Of a DNA stretch of 64,000 nt, positions 46,275 through 54,537 are shown piece after piece. A program made the translations under genes and the position numbers. The notes under the pieces are model-generated. The model did not search any database. It was not told the origin of the DNA and saw nothing but the letters and a program-made list of their open reading frames with translations. Position 1 is the stretch's first letter. Each line of letters opens with the position of its first letter. The stretch comes from Sinosporangium siamense (GTDB taxonomy: Bacteria; Actinomycetota; Actinomycetes; Streptosporangiales; Streptosporangiaceae). The stretch spans positions 62,001-126,000 of the forward strand of contig NZ_BOOW01000044.1 in the NCBI RefSeq assembly GCF_016863435.1. Reading direction: 5' to 3'.

Positions 46275-48758
46275 TCACCGGCGGCCGGGAGCGAAGGTCA
46301 GGCCCTGCCCGGCCGTGAGCGCCGGGCGGTTGAACGCATATTGCAGCGCGTCCGTGCCACCCGATCCCTCGATGCCGACGGTGGCGCTGCCGCCGGCCGT
46401 GACGTCGCCGGCGATCCCCTTGTAGCGGAAGCCGATGGAGCCGTCCTCGCCGAGCAGCAGGGAGAACGACAGGCGGTCGGCCACGTCGTAGAACTTGACG
46501 TTCCGCCACTCGATGACGAAGGTACGGCGGGGCGCGGTCCCGGTCGTGGCGGTGTAGAGCCCGGACTGGGCGTCGAGCACCAGGTCGTCCCAGAAGGGGT
46601 AGACGGCCGCGGCGTTGGCGATCCCCGTCGGCAGCGACGCGTTGGCATAGTCGCTGGCGTTGGCGCCGAGGTTGAGGTAGCCGTTGCTGGCGACCCAGCC
46701 GCTCGTGTAGGTGCGCCCGTAGAAGGGGAACGCGAAGGGCAGCGTGATGCGCTCGGTCGTGTCGTCGCCGGTGAGCGCGCGTTTGCGCGTGCCCGCCACA
46801 TAGGCCTCCGCGGCGCTCTTGCAGGTGTGACCGAAGGTGTCGGTGCGTCCGGCCAGGGTGAAGTCCTTGGCCACGTCTCCCGCCACCGTGACCCTGGCGG
46901 CGGCCTCGGTGAGGCAGGGGCCGGACGGGCCGGAGCCGGTGACCTTCAGGTCGTAGTCGCCGTGGGGCAGGCTGAGGCTGTAGCGGCCGGACGCGTCGGC
47001 GACGGCCTCAAGCCGGGTGCCGGTCACCGTCACCGTGGCGCCCGCGTGCGGTGCGCCGTCGGCGCTGATCGTGCCGGTCACCGCGCCGGTCGGCTTGGCG
47101 GTCAGCGTCAGGTCCATGACCGCGGTCTGGCCCGCGGTCACCGTGGCGGTCGCGGTGGCGTCGGTGTAGCCGAACTTGGTGGCGGTGAGCCGGTACTCCC
47201 CCACCGGGAGGTTGGCCATCGTGTAGGCGCCGTCCTGGCCGCTGGTCACCGTACGCGTGACGGGCCCGGCGGCCGAGAGGCTCGCGCCTGCCACCGGCGA
47301 GCCGGCCGAGGTGATGGCGCCGCGCAGGCCGCCGGCCTGGCCGCCGGAGACGCTGCGCACGGCGGCGTAGGCGTCGAGGCGTCCTTCGCCCCAGACGTTG
47401 TTGTCGGCCGCGGTGCCGCCGCAGGTGGTGTCGGCGACGTCCACGGCGGTCTGGTCGAGCAGTGCGCGGGTGGCGGCGACGTCGCCGTTGACCGTGGCGG
47501 AGGCCGACCAGATGAGCGCGACCGCGCCCGCCACGTGCGGCGAGGCCATCGAGGTGCCCGACATGGTGACGTAGGTGCCGCCGGGGACCGCCGACCAGAT
47601 GTCGGAGCCCGGGGCGGAGATGTTGGGCTTCAGCTCGCCGCCCTCACCGGCGCCGCGGCTGGAGAACGCCGCGATGGCGTTGCCCGAGTCGAAGGCTCCC
47701 GCGGCGTAGGCCGAGGTGTAGTTGCCGGGCGATCCGGCGGTGCCGCAGGCCGGTCCGGCGTTGCCGTTGGCGAACGCCGGGAAGATGCCCGCCGTGATCC
47801 ACGCCTGCACCACCTCGGCGAAGAAGGGGTCGTAGGCGTCCGATCCCCAGGAGTTGTTCACGACGTCGGGCGCGAGGTCGGGCCGGGGGTTGAGGCCGCT
47901 CGCGTCGGTGGGGGCCAGCATCCACTGCCCCGACGCGAGCAGGTCGGCCGTGGAGCAGCCCGCCGCGCCGCAGCCCTTGGCCGCGATCCACTTCGCGCCG
48001 GGGGCCACGCCGATGCCGTCGCCGACCATCGTGCCCATGGTGTGGGTGCCGTGGCCGTCGTTGTCGCAGGGAGCACCACCGGTGCACGTGCCGCTGGGGT
48101 CGAACCAGTTGTAGCCGTGGTCGACGGTGCCGTCGGCCTTTGTCCCGCGGTATTGCGCCTTGAGCGCCGGGTGGTTGTAGTCGACACCGCTGTCGATGTT
48201 GGCGACGACGATGCCGTCGCCCCGGGCGCCAAGTTCGTTCCAGGCGCGGGGGGCTCCGATGCGGCTGATGTTCCACTCGACCGGGGCCCTGAGTTTGGCC
48301 GCCTTCTTCGTGCCGGGTCGCGGCTTGGGGGGTGTCAGGGTCCGGTCGGGTTCGACGCCGGCCACCTCCGGCATTTTGGCGATCTCGGCGGCGAGGGCGG
48401 CGTCGCCGGTCACCTTGATCGCGTTCACCACCCAGAAGGGAGTGAAGGGGACCTTCTTCGCCTTGAGCAGGCGCCGCAGGCTCGCCTGGGAGGAGGCCGC
48501 ACGCTCGGTCTTGGCGCGGTAGACCTGCTTGGCCTTGTCGTCCTTGTTCTTGGCGGTGCGGGCGAGGGCGAGGTCGGCCTTGCCTTTGAGGCGTACGAGA
48601 AACGTGGCCTTGTCGTCCTTGGCCAGGTCGGCTTGCACCTCTTTATGGATTTTCACCGGCTCGGGCGCGGCCTGCGCCGGGCTCTGGGGCAGGAGGAGCG
48701 ATAAGGCGGCGACGGTCCCGGCCAGGACCGCATGCCGCCGTCGGGGGGAGGTGAACAC
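46275..48758 (-). CDS. Secreted S8 family serine peptidase (subtilase)
   Basis: The protein of about 827 residues has a signal peptide (LAGTVAALSLLLPQSPAQAA) and an inhibitor I9-like prodomain. The catalytic triad motifs are VANIDSGVDYNHP (Asp), NDGHGTHTMGTMVG (His) and MSGTSMASPHVAGA (Ser), and a C-terminus of carboxypeptidase-regulatory-like repeats follows (SLPHGDYDLKVTG, LPVGEYRLTATKFGY), ending with a FPFYGRTYTSGWVASNGYL domain. It is exported to degrade extracellular protein. The GTG at 48758 follows AAGGAGATC. A perfect hairpin lies just upstream in the 5' leader. Confidence 0.92.
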   Translation of the reverse strand: MFTSPRRRHAVLAGTVAALSLLLPQSPAQAAPEPVKIHKEVQADLAKDDKATFLVRLKGKADLALARTAKNKDDKAKQVYRAKTERAASSQASLRRLLKAKKVPFTPFWVVNAIKVTGDAALAAEIAKMPEVAGVEPDRTLTPPKPRPGTKKAAKLRAPVEWNISRIGAPRAWNELGARGDGIVVANIDSGVDYNHPALKAQYRGTKADGTVDHGYNWFDPSGTCTGGAPCDNDGHGTHTMGTMVGDGIGVAPGAKWIAAKGCGAAGCSTADLLASGQWMLAPTDASGLNPRPDLAPDVVNNSWGSDAYDPFFAEVVQAWITAGIFPAFANGNAGPACGTAGSPGNYTSAYAAGAFDSGNAIAAFSSRGAGEGGELKPNISAPGSDIWSAVPGGTYVTMSGTSMASPHVAGAVALIWSASATVNGDVAATRALLDQTAVDVADTTCGGTAADNNVWGEGRLDAYAAVRSVSGGQAGGLRGAITSAGSPVAGASLSAAGPVTRTVTSGQDGAYTMANLPVGEYRLTATKFGYTDATATATVTAGQTAVMDLTLTAKPTGAVTGTISADGAPHAGATVTVTGTRLEAVADASGRYSLSLPHGDYDLKVTGSGPSGPCLTEAAARVTVAGDVAKDFTLAGRTDTFGHTCKSAAEAYVAGTRKRALTGDDTTERITLPFAFPFYGRTYTSGWVASNGYLNLGANASDYANASLPTGIANAAAVYPFWDDLVLDAQSGLYTATTGTAPRRTFVIEWRNVKFYDVADRLSFSLLLGEDGSIGFRYKGIAGDVTAGGSATVGIEGSGGTDALQYAFNRPALTAGQGLTFAPGRR

Positions 48759-48773
48759 ACGATCTCCTTCACG

Positions 48774-48794
48774 CCAGGTGGGATCTCCACCTGG
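48774..48794 (-). promoter_or_regulatory. 5' leader hairpin of the subtilase gene
   Basis: CCAGGTGG-N5-CCACCTGG is a perfect 8-bp inverted repeat ending 15 bases before the GTG, just ahead of the ribosome site. It could be an operator or an mRNA-stabilising stem. Confidence 0.45.
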
Positions 48795-48884
48795 GGGCAA
48801 AGATGAATGATCTTTACAATCCAGGCAGAGGATAGTGGAGTGATCGCGTTAACTGGTCGAGTATTCGGACCGATTAAATAGAGA

Positions 48885-48905
48885 TATTGGAGTGGAAATC
48901 CAATA
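48885..48905. promoter_or_regulatory. Palindrome TATTGGA-N7-TCCAATA
   Basis: A perfect 7+7 dyad sits in an A/T-rich island about 130 bases upstream of the subtilase and 45 bases past the end of alkB. The composition suggests a promoter/operator for the subtilase. A small GTCGC-TAA-GCGAC stem follows at 48918-48930. Confidence 0.4.
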
Positions 48906-48950
48906 ATGACCGGGAGATGTCGCTAAGCGACACTGCGTGACAAATACCGG

Positions 48951-49580
48951 TTAACCCGACAGACCGGTCACCCGCATGGTGATGTTGAGCCGGCCCGAGG
49001 CCAGGCCGGTGTCAGGATCGCCGGTGCCGGGAAAGACCTTCGGCACACCGTGGTAGGCGAAGCGGGAGGGGCCGCCGAAGACAAAAAGATCACCCGAGTC
49101 GAGCCCTATATCGGTGTAGGGCCGCCCGCGGGTCTCGGTGTTGCCGAAGCGGAACACACACGCGTCCCCGATGCTCAGCGACACCACCGGAGCGCCCGAC
49201 CTTTCGTCCTTGTCCTGGTGCATGCCCATCCGGGCCTGGCCGTCGTAGAAGTTGATCAGTGCCGTGTCGGGCCGGTAGTCGTCGTGGTCCCGCATGTAGG
49301 CCGCCTTCAGCGCCCGCCGCCCCAGCTCGGCCATCCACTCGGGGAACTCCGCCACCACCCGCCCGTTCACGTCGTCCGCGGTGCGCGTGTAGCGATACGA
49401 CTGCCAGTGCCACCCGACACACACGGTCTGCACGGACATGACACCCCCGCGCGGCAACACGGTGTGCCGCATCGGCACCGGCCCCGTCGCCCAGGCCCGG
49501 CATGACCGCACGAGCTCTTGCTGCTCCTCCATCGACAGCCACCCCGGCACATGCACGGCCCCCGGCGCTATCTCCCGCAC
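48951..49580 (-). CDS. AlkB-like 2-oxoglutarate/Fe(II) dioxygenase
   Basis: The protein of about 209 residues has the Fe(II) ligands in MHQDKDERSGAPVVSLSIGD and YHGVPK, and the 2-oxoglutarate Arg pair in GRLNITMRVTG, as in AlkB DNA/RNA demethylases; INFYDGQARMG precedes the first ligand. It probably repairs N-alkylated bases by oxidative demethylation. The start is uncertain: the GTG at 49580 begins the conserved REIAPGAVHVPGW, while a TTG at 49613 would add eleven residues. Confidence 0.9.
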   Translation of the reverse strand: MREIAPGAVHVPGWLSMEEQQELVRSCRAWATGPVPMRHTVLPRGGVMSVQTVCVGWHWQSYRYTRTADDVNGRVVAEFPEWMAELGRRALKAAYMRDHDDYRPDTALINFYDGQARMGMHQDKDERSGAPVVSLSIGDACVFRFGNTETRGRPYTDIGLDSGDLFVFGGPSRFAYHGVPKVFPGTGDPDTGLASGRLNITMRVTGLSG

Positions 49581-49863
49581 GTTCCCCACACCCTCACGGT
49601 AGTTCCACCTCAACGTCTGCCGTCTTTCCCGGGAGTAGCGACCGCCGGCCGGCTTGACCCGTCAGCCTGCGGCGTGCCCGTCGCAGAACACCTGCTTGAC
49701 AAGCCTGTCCACCAATTTCTGGAACTCCGCCGGTCCTCAACGCCTCTCCGGCCGTGGACGGACAGTGAAAGGTGATACTGCCGGTGCCCGGCCGGATCGC
49801 CCGTTCAACAGTTCGACCTCCCGAGCCGTCTATCTCAGGACGGACGAGGAAAGGCAGAGGTCA

Positions 49864-50364
49864 TTGGAGGACGAGCCCCGCTTCGAGGAGTTCGTGGCGG
49901 AACGGGCCGGAGCCCTGCTGCGCTACGGCTACCTGCTCAGCGGCAACCCGCACGACGCGGCCGACCTCACGCAGGAAGCACTGATCCGGCTGCACCAGGC
50001 CTGGCCGCGGGTGCGAAGGAAACAGGCTCCCGAGAGCTACACCATGATGATCATGTCCAGGTTGCACATCAGCGCCTGGCGATTACGCAGGCGCGAGCGG
50101 CCGGAGTGGGCGGCACCCGAGACGGCACGGTTCGACACGCCGCCCTCCGACAGCGACGACGGCCTGTGGGAAGCGCTCGCCGCGCTGCCGCGCAAGCAGC
50201 GGGCCGTGCTGGTGCTGCGCTACTACGAGGACCTGTCCGACACGGAGATCGCCGATGTGCTCGGCATCTCGCGGGGCACCGTACGCAGCCACGCGTCTCT
50301 CGGCATGGCCAAGCTCCGTTCCGTTCTGCCCAGCCCCTCAGAGATCAACGGGAGCCCCGCATGA
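49864..50364 (+). CDS. SigE-family RNA polymerase sigma factor (second copy)
   Basis: The 166-residue sigma factor starts LEDEPRFEEFVAERAG. Region 2 is LLRYGYLLSGNPHDAADLTQ and region 4 is ALPRKQRAVLVLRYYEDLSD with IADVLGISRGTVRSH. The TTG at 49864 follows AGAGG closely; a GTG at 49768 is an alternative. Its TGA overlaps the ATG of the partner gene. It is paralogous to the sigma gene at 39128 but clearly diverged. Confidence 0.87.
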   Translation: MEDEPRFEEFVAERAGALLRYGYLLSGNPHDAADLTQEALIRLHQAWPRVRRKQAPESYTMMIMSRLHISAWRLRRRERPEWAAPETARFDTPPSDSDDGLWEALAALPRKQRAVLVLRYYEDLSDTEIADVLGISRGTVRSHASLGMAKLRSVLPSPSEINGSPA

Positions 50365-51521
50365 GCGACCAGTTGGAGTCCCGCCTGCGCGCGTCGCTCG
50401 GCCGCGCCGCCACACGTGCGCCACAGCCCCCGCCGCGGTTCTCCACGGAGGTGGTGTCCCGGTCGAGGCGGCGCAGGATGCGCAGGAACACGCTGGTGGT
50501 GGGCGTCTGCGTCGTTGCGATCGCCGCGCCGATCACGGTGATGGCCGTGCGCGGCACCGGAGAGAGTGGCGATGTCGCCGCGGTCACGACCGAACCTCCC
50601 TCTGGGAACACGGTCTGGAACACGACCCCCATCGGGAAGCGCCTGACGATCGACAACCCCTCAGAGGGGCGACCCATCTCGTTCTGGTACGCCAGGGCGA
50701 AGAGCGGCGCCATCGTCTTCTGCCACGAGTACAAGTCCAGGTCCGGAGGGGGAACGAAGTCCTGCGGCGACAAGCCGATCGACGGCGAGGAGGCCACAGA
50801 TCAGGGCTCCACCCAGTCGTTCCCGCTCCCCGCCACGGGGAAAGTGCTGCACTACGGCACCGCACAAGCCAAGGTCGCCCACGTCGCGGCGGTACTCACA
50901 GGAGGCGGCCGGATCACCGGCACGCTCCAGACACCGCAGGGCGCTCCTCAGGCTGTCTGGACCGTGACCGTTCCCGCGGACAAGACGGTGACGGCGTTGG
51001 AGTTCGCGAACGACGAGGGCAAGATGATCAAGCGGATTCAGCCGCAGCCCCTGGTGACACCCGAGGCAGGCGCCAAGCCGGTCGGCCCCACCGTGGAGAT
51101 GCCCGGCAAGCTCGACGCCGGGCCCTACAAGACACCTGACATGACCCTCATCTGGAAACTGAACGGGCAGGCCGTGGCCATGAACGTTCTCTCACCCGGC
51201 ATGGCGGTGACCGAGAGAGGCGGTCCCGACCAGGCGCTGATCGACATGGACGGCAAGCGCATGAAGGTGGAGCTTCGAGACTACAAGGAGCACTGGTTCG
51301 GTATCACCGGCACCACGACCAAGCGCGTCACGCTGACCTTCAAGGACGGCACATCGGTGAGCGCCGGCACCAGGCCCGACCCGTGGAAGATCGGCGGCTT
51401 CCGGATGTTCGCCGCAACACAGCAGCGTACCGACGACCTGTACGCCGAAGGCTTCAAGATCGTCGGCTACGACAAGAACGACGTGAAGCTCTGGCAGGAG
51501 GATCACCGACCCACACGCTAG
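50361..51521 (+). CDS. Membrane-anchored partner of the second sigma factor
   Basis: The 386-residue protein has a basic cytoplasmic N-terminus (RFSTEVVSRSRRRRMRR), one transmembrane helix (NTLVVGVCVVAIAAPITVMAV, residues 43-63) and a large external domain containing repeated strand segments and a Cys pair (IVFCHEY, TKSCGDK) that could form a disulfide. Overlap with the sigma gene implies anti-sigma or sensor function. It shares layout but little sequence with the protein at 39637. The family is unnamed to me. Confidence 0.7.
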   Translation: MSDQLESRLRASLGRAATRAPQPPPRFSTEVVSRSRRRRMRRNTLVVGVCVVAIAAPITVMAVRGTGESGDVAAVTTEPPSGNTVWNTTPIGKRLTIDNPSEGRPISFWYARAKSGAIVFCHEYKSRSGGGTKSCGDKPIDGEEATDQGSTQSFPLPATGKVLHYGTAQAKVAHVAAVLTGGGRITGTLQTPQGAPQAVWTVTVPADKTVTALEFANDEGKMIKRIQPQPLVTPEAGAKPVGPTVEMPGKLDAGPYKTPDMTLIWKLNGQAVAMNVLSPGMAVTERGGPDQALIDMDGKRMKVELRDYKEHWFGITGTTTKRVTLTFKDGTSVSAGTRPDPWKIGGFRMFAATQQRTDDLYAEGFKIVGYDKNDVKLWQEDHRPTR

Positions 51522-51614
51522 GCCATCTCAACGCCATACGTGTCCGCCGAGATCTTCGCCTCCACGGCGAAGACCTCGACCCTGACTGTCGGTGGCGACC
51601 GGCATCATGGCGAC

Positions 51615-52178
51615 GTGACTTTGCAGCCTCTCGATGTCTCCTGGCTCCGCGGCGAATACTCCGAGGAGCGCTACAGCTTCGTCTACGTCCGTGCCACGCC
51701 CGAGCAGGTGGTCGCACGTCTCGGCGGTCGCTGGGAGCACTTCGCACCGGGCCCCTTCCCCGACGACCCGGATCGCTACCCGGGCCCTGAGGGGCCTCTC
51801 GGCGTCGCCGCCGTCGGCGATTGGACGTTCGTTTTCGATCCCGACTGGCTCGGCACCCGCGAAGATGTGATCATCGACCTCTCCAGGGGCACCCGCCTGG
51901 TCTCCCAGGCCGCGCTCGGCGTCAAGTGCCTGGAATATTTCCACTGGTGTGAGGACGGCGAGATCAGACTCGCCTTCGGCGGCGATGAGGGATATCTGAC
52001 GGAGATCCCGGACGAGCTCATGGACACGATGGCGGAGTTCGACAGACTCTACCCGCCGCTTCCCCGGCTCTACGACGGGCCGGCCTTCCTGCTCGTCGAG
52101 CACCTGACCGGGATCAGGGTGACGGAGCAACTGGTGAAGGGTCTGACGTTCATGTGGGGCACCGTCCCCTCACGCTAG
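51615..52178 (+). CDS. DUF6461-like protein
   Basis: The protein of about 187 residues begins with the pattern YSFVYVRATPEQVVARLGG and continues VGDWTFVFDPDWLGT, SRGTRLVSQAALGVKCLEYF and RLAFGGDEGYLTE, typical of DUF6461 proteins in actinomycetes, which have no known function. The start at GTG 51615 puts the domain at the N-terminus; an in-frame GTG at 51540 lacks a ribosome site. It is monocistronic. Confidence 0.72.
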   Translation: MTLQPLDVSWLRGEYSEERYSFVYVRATPEQVVARLGGRWEHFAPGPFPDDPDRYPGPEGPLGVAAVGDWTFVFDPDWLGTREDVIIDLSRGTRLVSQAALGVKCLEYFHWCEDGEIRLAFGGDEGYLTEIPDELMDTMAEFDRLYPPLPRLYDGPAFLLVEHLTGIRVTEQLVKGLTFMWGTVPSR

Positions 52179-52189
52179 TTCCACGACCC

Positions 52190-52441
52190 GCCACGCCACC
52201 CCCTCGGCCGGCTCCTGGCCGGCCTGGTGCCGCACCGTCAAGCGCTGGCCCGCCTCCTCGGTGTCGCACGACCGCGAACGCCGCGGGAAGACCCCGACGA
52301 GACCGGAGCCGTGGACAAGGCCGCCGTCCAACGACTGCTGTCGTGCCGCAACATCCCTCTGAGGGAGCGGGCCCTGTGGCGCATGCTCTATGAGACGGCG
52401 GTCAGGCGTGAGCTCACCCGGGGTGACGTGCCGAAGTATCC
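52190..52441 (+). pseudogene. Tyrosine recombinase (integrase) fragment
   Basis: The segment reads AVDKAAVQRLLSCRNIPLRE then RALWRMLYETAVR, the first helices of the phage-integrase catalytic domain, before degenerating at GDVPKYPRGA. No RHxxY box follows in any frame, so it is an inactive relic. The remaining DNA to 52726 contains no gene. Confidence 0.55.
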
Positions 52442-52726
52442 GCGAGGGGCCTGGAGCTGGTTCTGCATGCTGCGCACTCCTGTGACTGGTCCGCCCGTTC
52501 CGAATATCGTGACATCATTCCGCATTCTGGAACACTGCTGAAGGCAGCCTTAGGGCGCTCTGCGTCGTCAAGCAAGTGACCCTTGGCGCGTTTCGCTGGT
52601 GAAGACGGTGTTCCGACTCGCTGTCCGGGTCGATCCGTACGGCGGGAGCCTGGGACGGTTGACCTTAACAATGCTTGAGGTTTTAACGTGGCCCGCGTCC
52701 GGTCCGGCCACCCGAAGAGGATCGCC

Positions 52727-53608
52727 ATGCGTATCAGCACCAGCCTGCCCATGACAAAGGGCGGCACGCCCGACGTCGCGATGGCGCGGCACCTCGAGGA
52801 TCTCGGCTACGACTCGGTCGGCGTGGCCGATCTCATCCTCGGGAACGGGACACCGGGCTTCGACGCGCCACTCGTGCTTGCCGGGGTGGCGACCGTGACC
52901 GAGAGGATCGCACTCGAATTCGGCGTGCTCACCCTCCCGTTGCGCCCCACGGCCTGGGTGGCCACACAGACTCAGACACTTCAGCATTTGTCTGGCAATC
53001 GCGTTGTCCTCGGCGTCGGCATCGGAGGTTTCCCGGGATCACCGTTCTGGCGTGCGGTCGGTGCGCCCCTCCACGGACGGGGCCGCCACACCGACACGGC
53101 ACTGCAGCTGCTGCCCGGCCTCATCCGCGGCGAGCCGACCAGAGTGGGGGAGGAGGAACTCACCCTCGCCCCCGCCGCCCCCGTCCCGCCGATCTTCATC
53201 GGCGGAAACTCCGAGGCGGCGATGCGCCGCGCCGTCCTCTACGGCGACGGCTGGATGCCCTCCCTGATCAGCCCCGCGTCCCTCGCCAACGCGGCGGCCC
53301 GCCTCCGCGAGATCGCCCACGAGGCGGACCGCCCGGTCCCTGCCATCTCCGTGGGAGGCCACGGGACCCTCACCGACGACCGCGCCGCAGTCGAGTCGAT
53401 CACCCGCACCCTCGTGGATGTGCACGGCATGTCACCGGAGGAGGCAGCGGCCGTCCTCGTCGTCGGCGGCCCACCCCAGGTTGCGGAACACCTCCACGCC
53501 TACGCCGAAGCCGGCGCCACCACGGTCGGCCTCAGCCTCGACGGCGAAAACTGGCCCCACCAGACCGAAACCCTCGCCGAGGCCAGATCACTGCTACACC
53601 ACCCCTAA
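52727..53608 (+). CDS. LLM-class (F420-dependent type) oxidoreductase
   Basis: The 293-residue TIM-barrel protein of the luciferase-like group has MRISTSLPMTKGGTPDVAMA, LEFGVLTLPLRPTAWVA, VVLGVGIGGFPGSPFWRAVG, PIFIGGNSEAAMRRAV and GDGWMPS. Actinobacterial members commonly use cofactor F420, less often FMN. The ATG at 52727 follows GAAGAGG. No neighbour suggests a substrate. Confidence 0.85.
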   Translation: MRISTSLPMTKGGTPDVAMARHLEDLGYDSVGVADLILGNGTPGFDAPLVLAGVATVTERIALEFGVLTLPLRPTAWVATQTQTLQHLSGNRVVLGVGIGGFPGSPFWRAVGAPLHGRGRHTDTALQLLPGLIRGEPTRVGEEELTLAPAAPVPPIFIGGNSEAAMRRAVLYGDGWMPSLISPASLANAAARLREIAHEADRPVPAISVGGHGTLTDDRAAVESITRTLVDVHGMSPEEAAAVLVVGGPPQVAEHLHAYAEAGATTVGLSLDGENWPHQTETLAEARSLLHHP

Positions 53609-53655
53609 CCGCTCAGGCGGGCTGCGCGGGCACACGTGCTCACACAGCCCCACGG

Positions 53656-54057
53656 CTATTGCATGATGGGTATCTCCTGGTCGGTGGCCTGGTCGATGAG
53701 ACGTCGACCGGCCAGCGGCTTCTCCAGAAGAAGCTGTTTCTTCATGGGATATCCGATGGCCGGCGTCATCCTTGCGTCCTCCCACGGAAAGAGCGGTTCA
53801 CAGTTATCGCGAACCTCGATCCCCACGAGAACCCGGTCGTCATGTTCTGCGGTGGCAACCTGTGTCACTTCTTCGCAGGATGTTCCGTCGGGGGCGGGAG
53901 GGCTGGTCAAGATGGTGGCGGTCACCGTGCGCCCATCCCTCGCCACCGTCGCGGATTCGATGGCGTACCAATGCGCTTGACGGCCACACGCCGCCGTCAG
54001 CAGAACAGCGCTCAAGACCAGGGCTATGTTTCTTTGAGCCTCAAAGGCGTTGGTCAT
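53656..54057 (-). CDS. Small putative lipoprotein
   Basis: The protein of about 133 residues has a signal sequence (NIALVLSAVLLTAACG) and lipobox LTAAC, so it is probably lipid-anchored at Cys. The mature part (YAIESATVARDGRTVTATIL, EVRDNCEPLFPWEDAR) has a Cys pair and no recognised domain. The ATG at 54057 was preferred over a GTG three codons upstream. Confidence 0.6.
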   Translation of the reverse strand: MTNAFEAQRNIALVLSAVLLTAACGRQAHWYAIESATVARDGRTVTATILTSPPAPDGTSCEEVTQVATAEHDDRVLVGIEVRDNCEPLFPWEDARMTPAIGYPMKKQLLLEKPLAGRRLIDQATDQEIPIMQ

Positions 54058-54066
54058 CGTCGGCAC

Positions 54067-54537
54067 CGCTTCAACGTAGGCGATTCGGCTCAGTCAATGC
54101 TGCGCTTCTTGCTGTCGCCGCCCCACATGCGAACCATTTCCCGAATATCGGTGAAGTAGTAGGTGCAGGAGAAGGGGGCACCGGGCCCCGACGCTCGGGC
54201 GGCAGCAGTACGCAACCGCGCGGCGTCCCGGCCCACCGGCACCGGCTCGATTCCCCGCCGGCACAATTCGCCAAGGCCTTCACACGGGAGTTCGGCACCA
54301 CCCCCGGACGCTATAGGACCCAGTTGCGGGAAGGTCCCCGCGCCGGCCGGAACCACCCAGACGTGGCGGCGTCAGCCCGATCTTCACCACACGTGTGTGG
54401 AAACCTCATCATGAAAATGGGGGGTTGTGTGGCAAAACGGTCATATGTAGTCTGGGGCTCCCGAGCTGTCCAGGCAATCCTTCCCTGGGCGTGTGGCGGT
54501 TCGGGCATCTGTGGTCGGCGGCAGAAGGAAATCCCCC
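54067..54537. other. Intergenic with AraC-type remnant and catabolic operon promoter
   Basis: There is no intact gene. A minus-strand tail reading CTYYFTDIREMVRMWGG ends near 54093 and may be the end of a lost gene. A 10-bp palindrome, CACACGTGTG, lies at 54388-54397, 140 bases before the DMFase-like gene, and is a candidate operator for the DeoR regulator of that operon. Confidence 0.4.
54230..54335 (+). pseudogene. AraC-family regulator, C-terminal helix-turn-helix fragment
   Basis: The frame reads AQFAKAFTREFGTTPGRYRT, which is the second helix-turn-helix of AraC proteins, ending QLREG. The first helix-turn-helix and the sensor domain are missing. It is a relic beside an operon that now has a DeoR regulator. 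Confidence 0.5.

Noticed and set aside
43913-48704. Two plus-strand frames of 700 and 1025 codons opposite the SDR, P450 and subtilase
   Set aside because: They are antisense to genes with clear catalytic motifs, and their composition is not protein-like.
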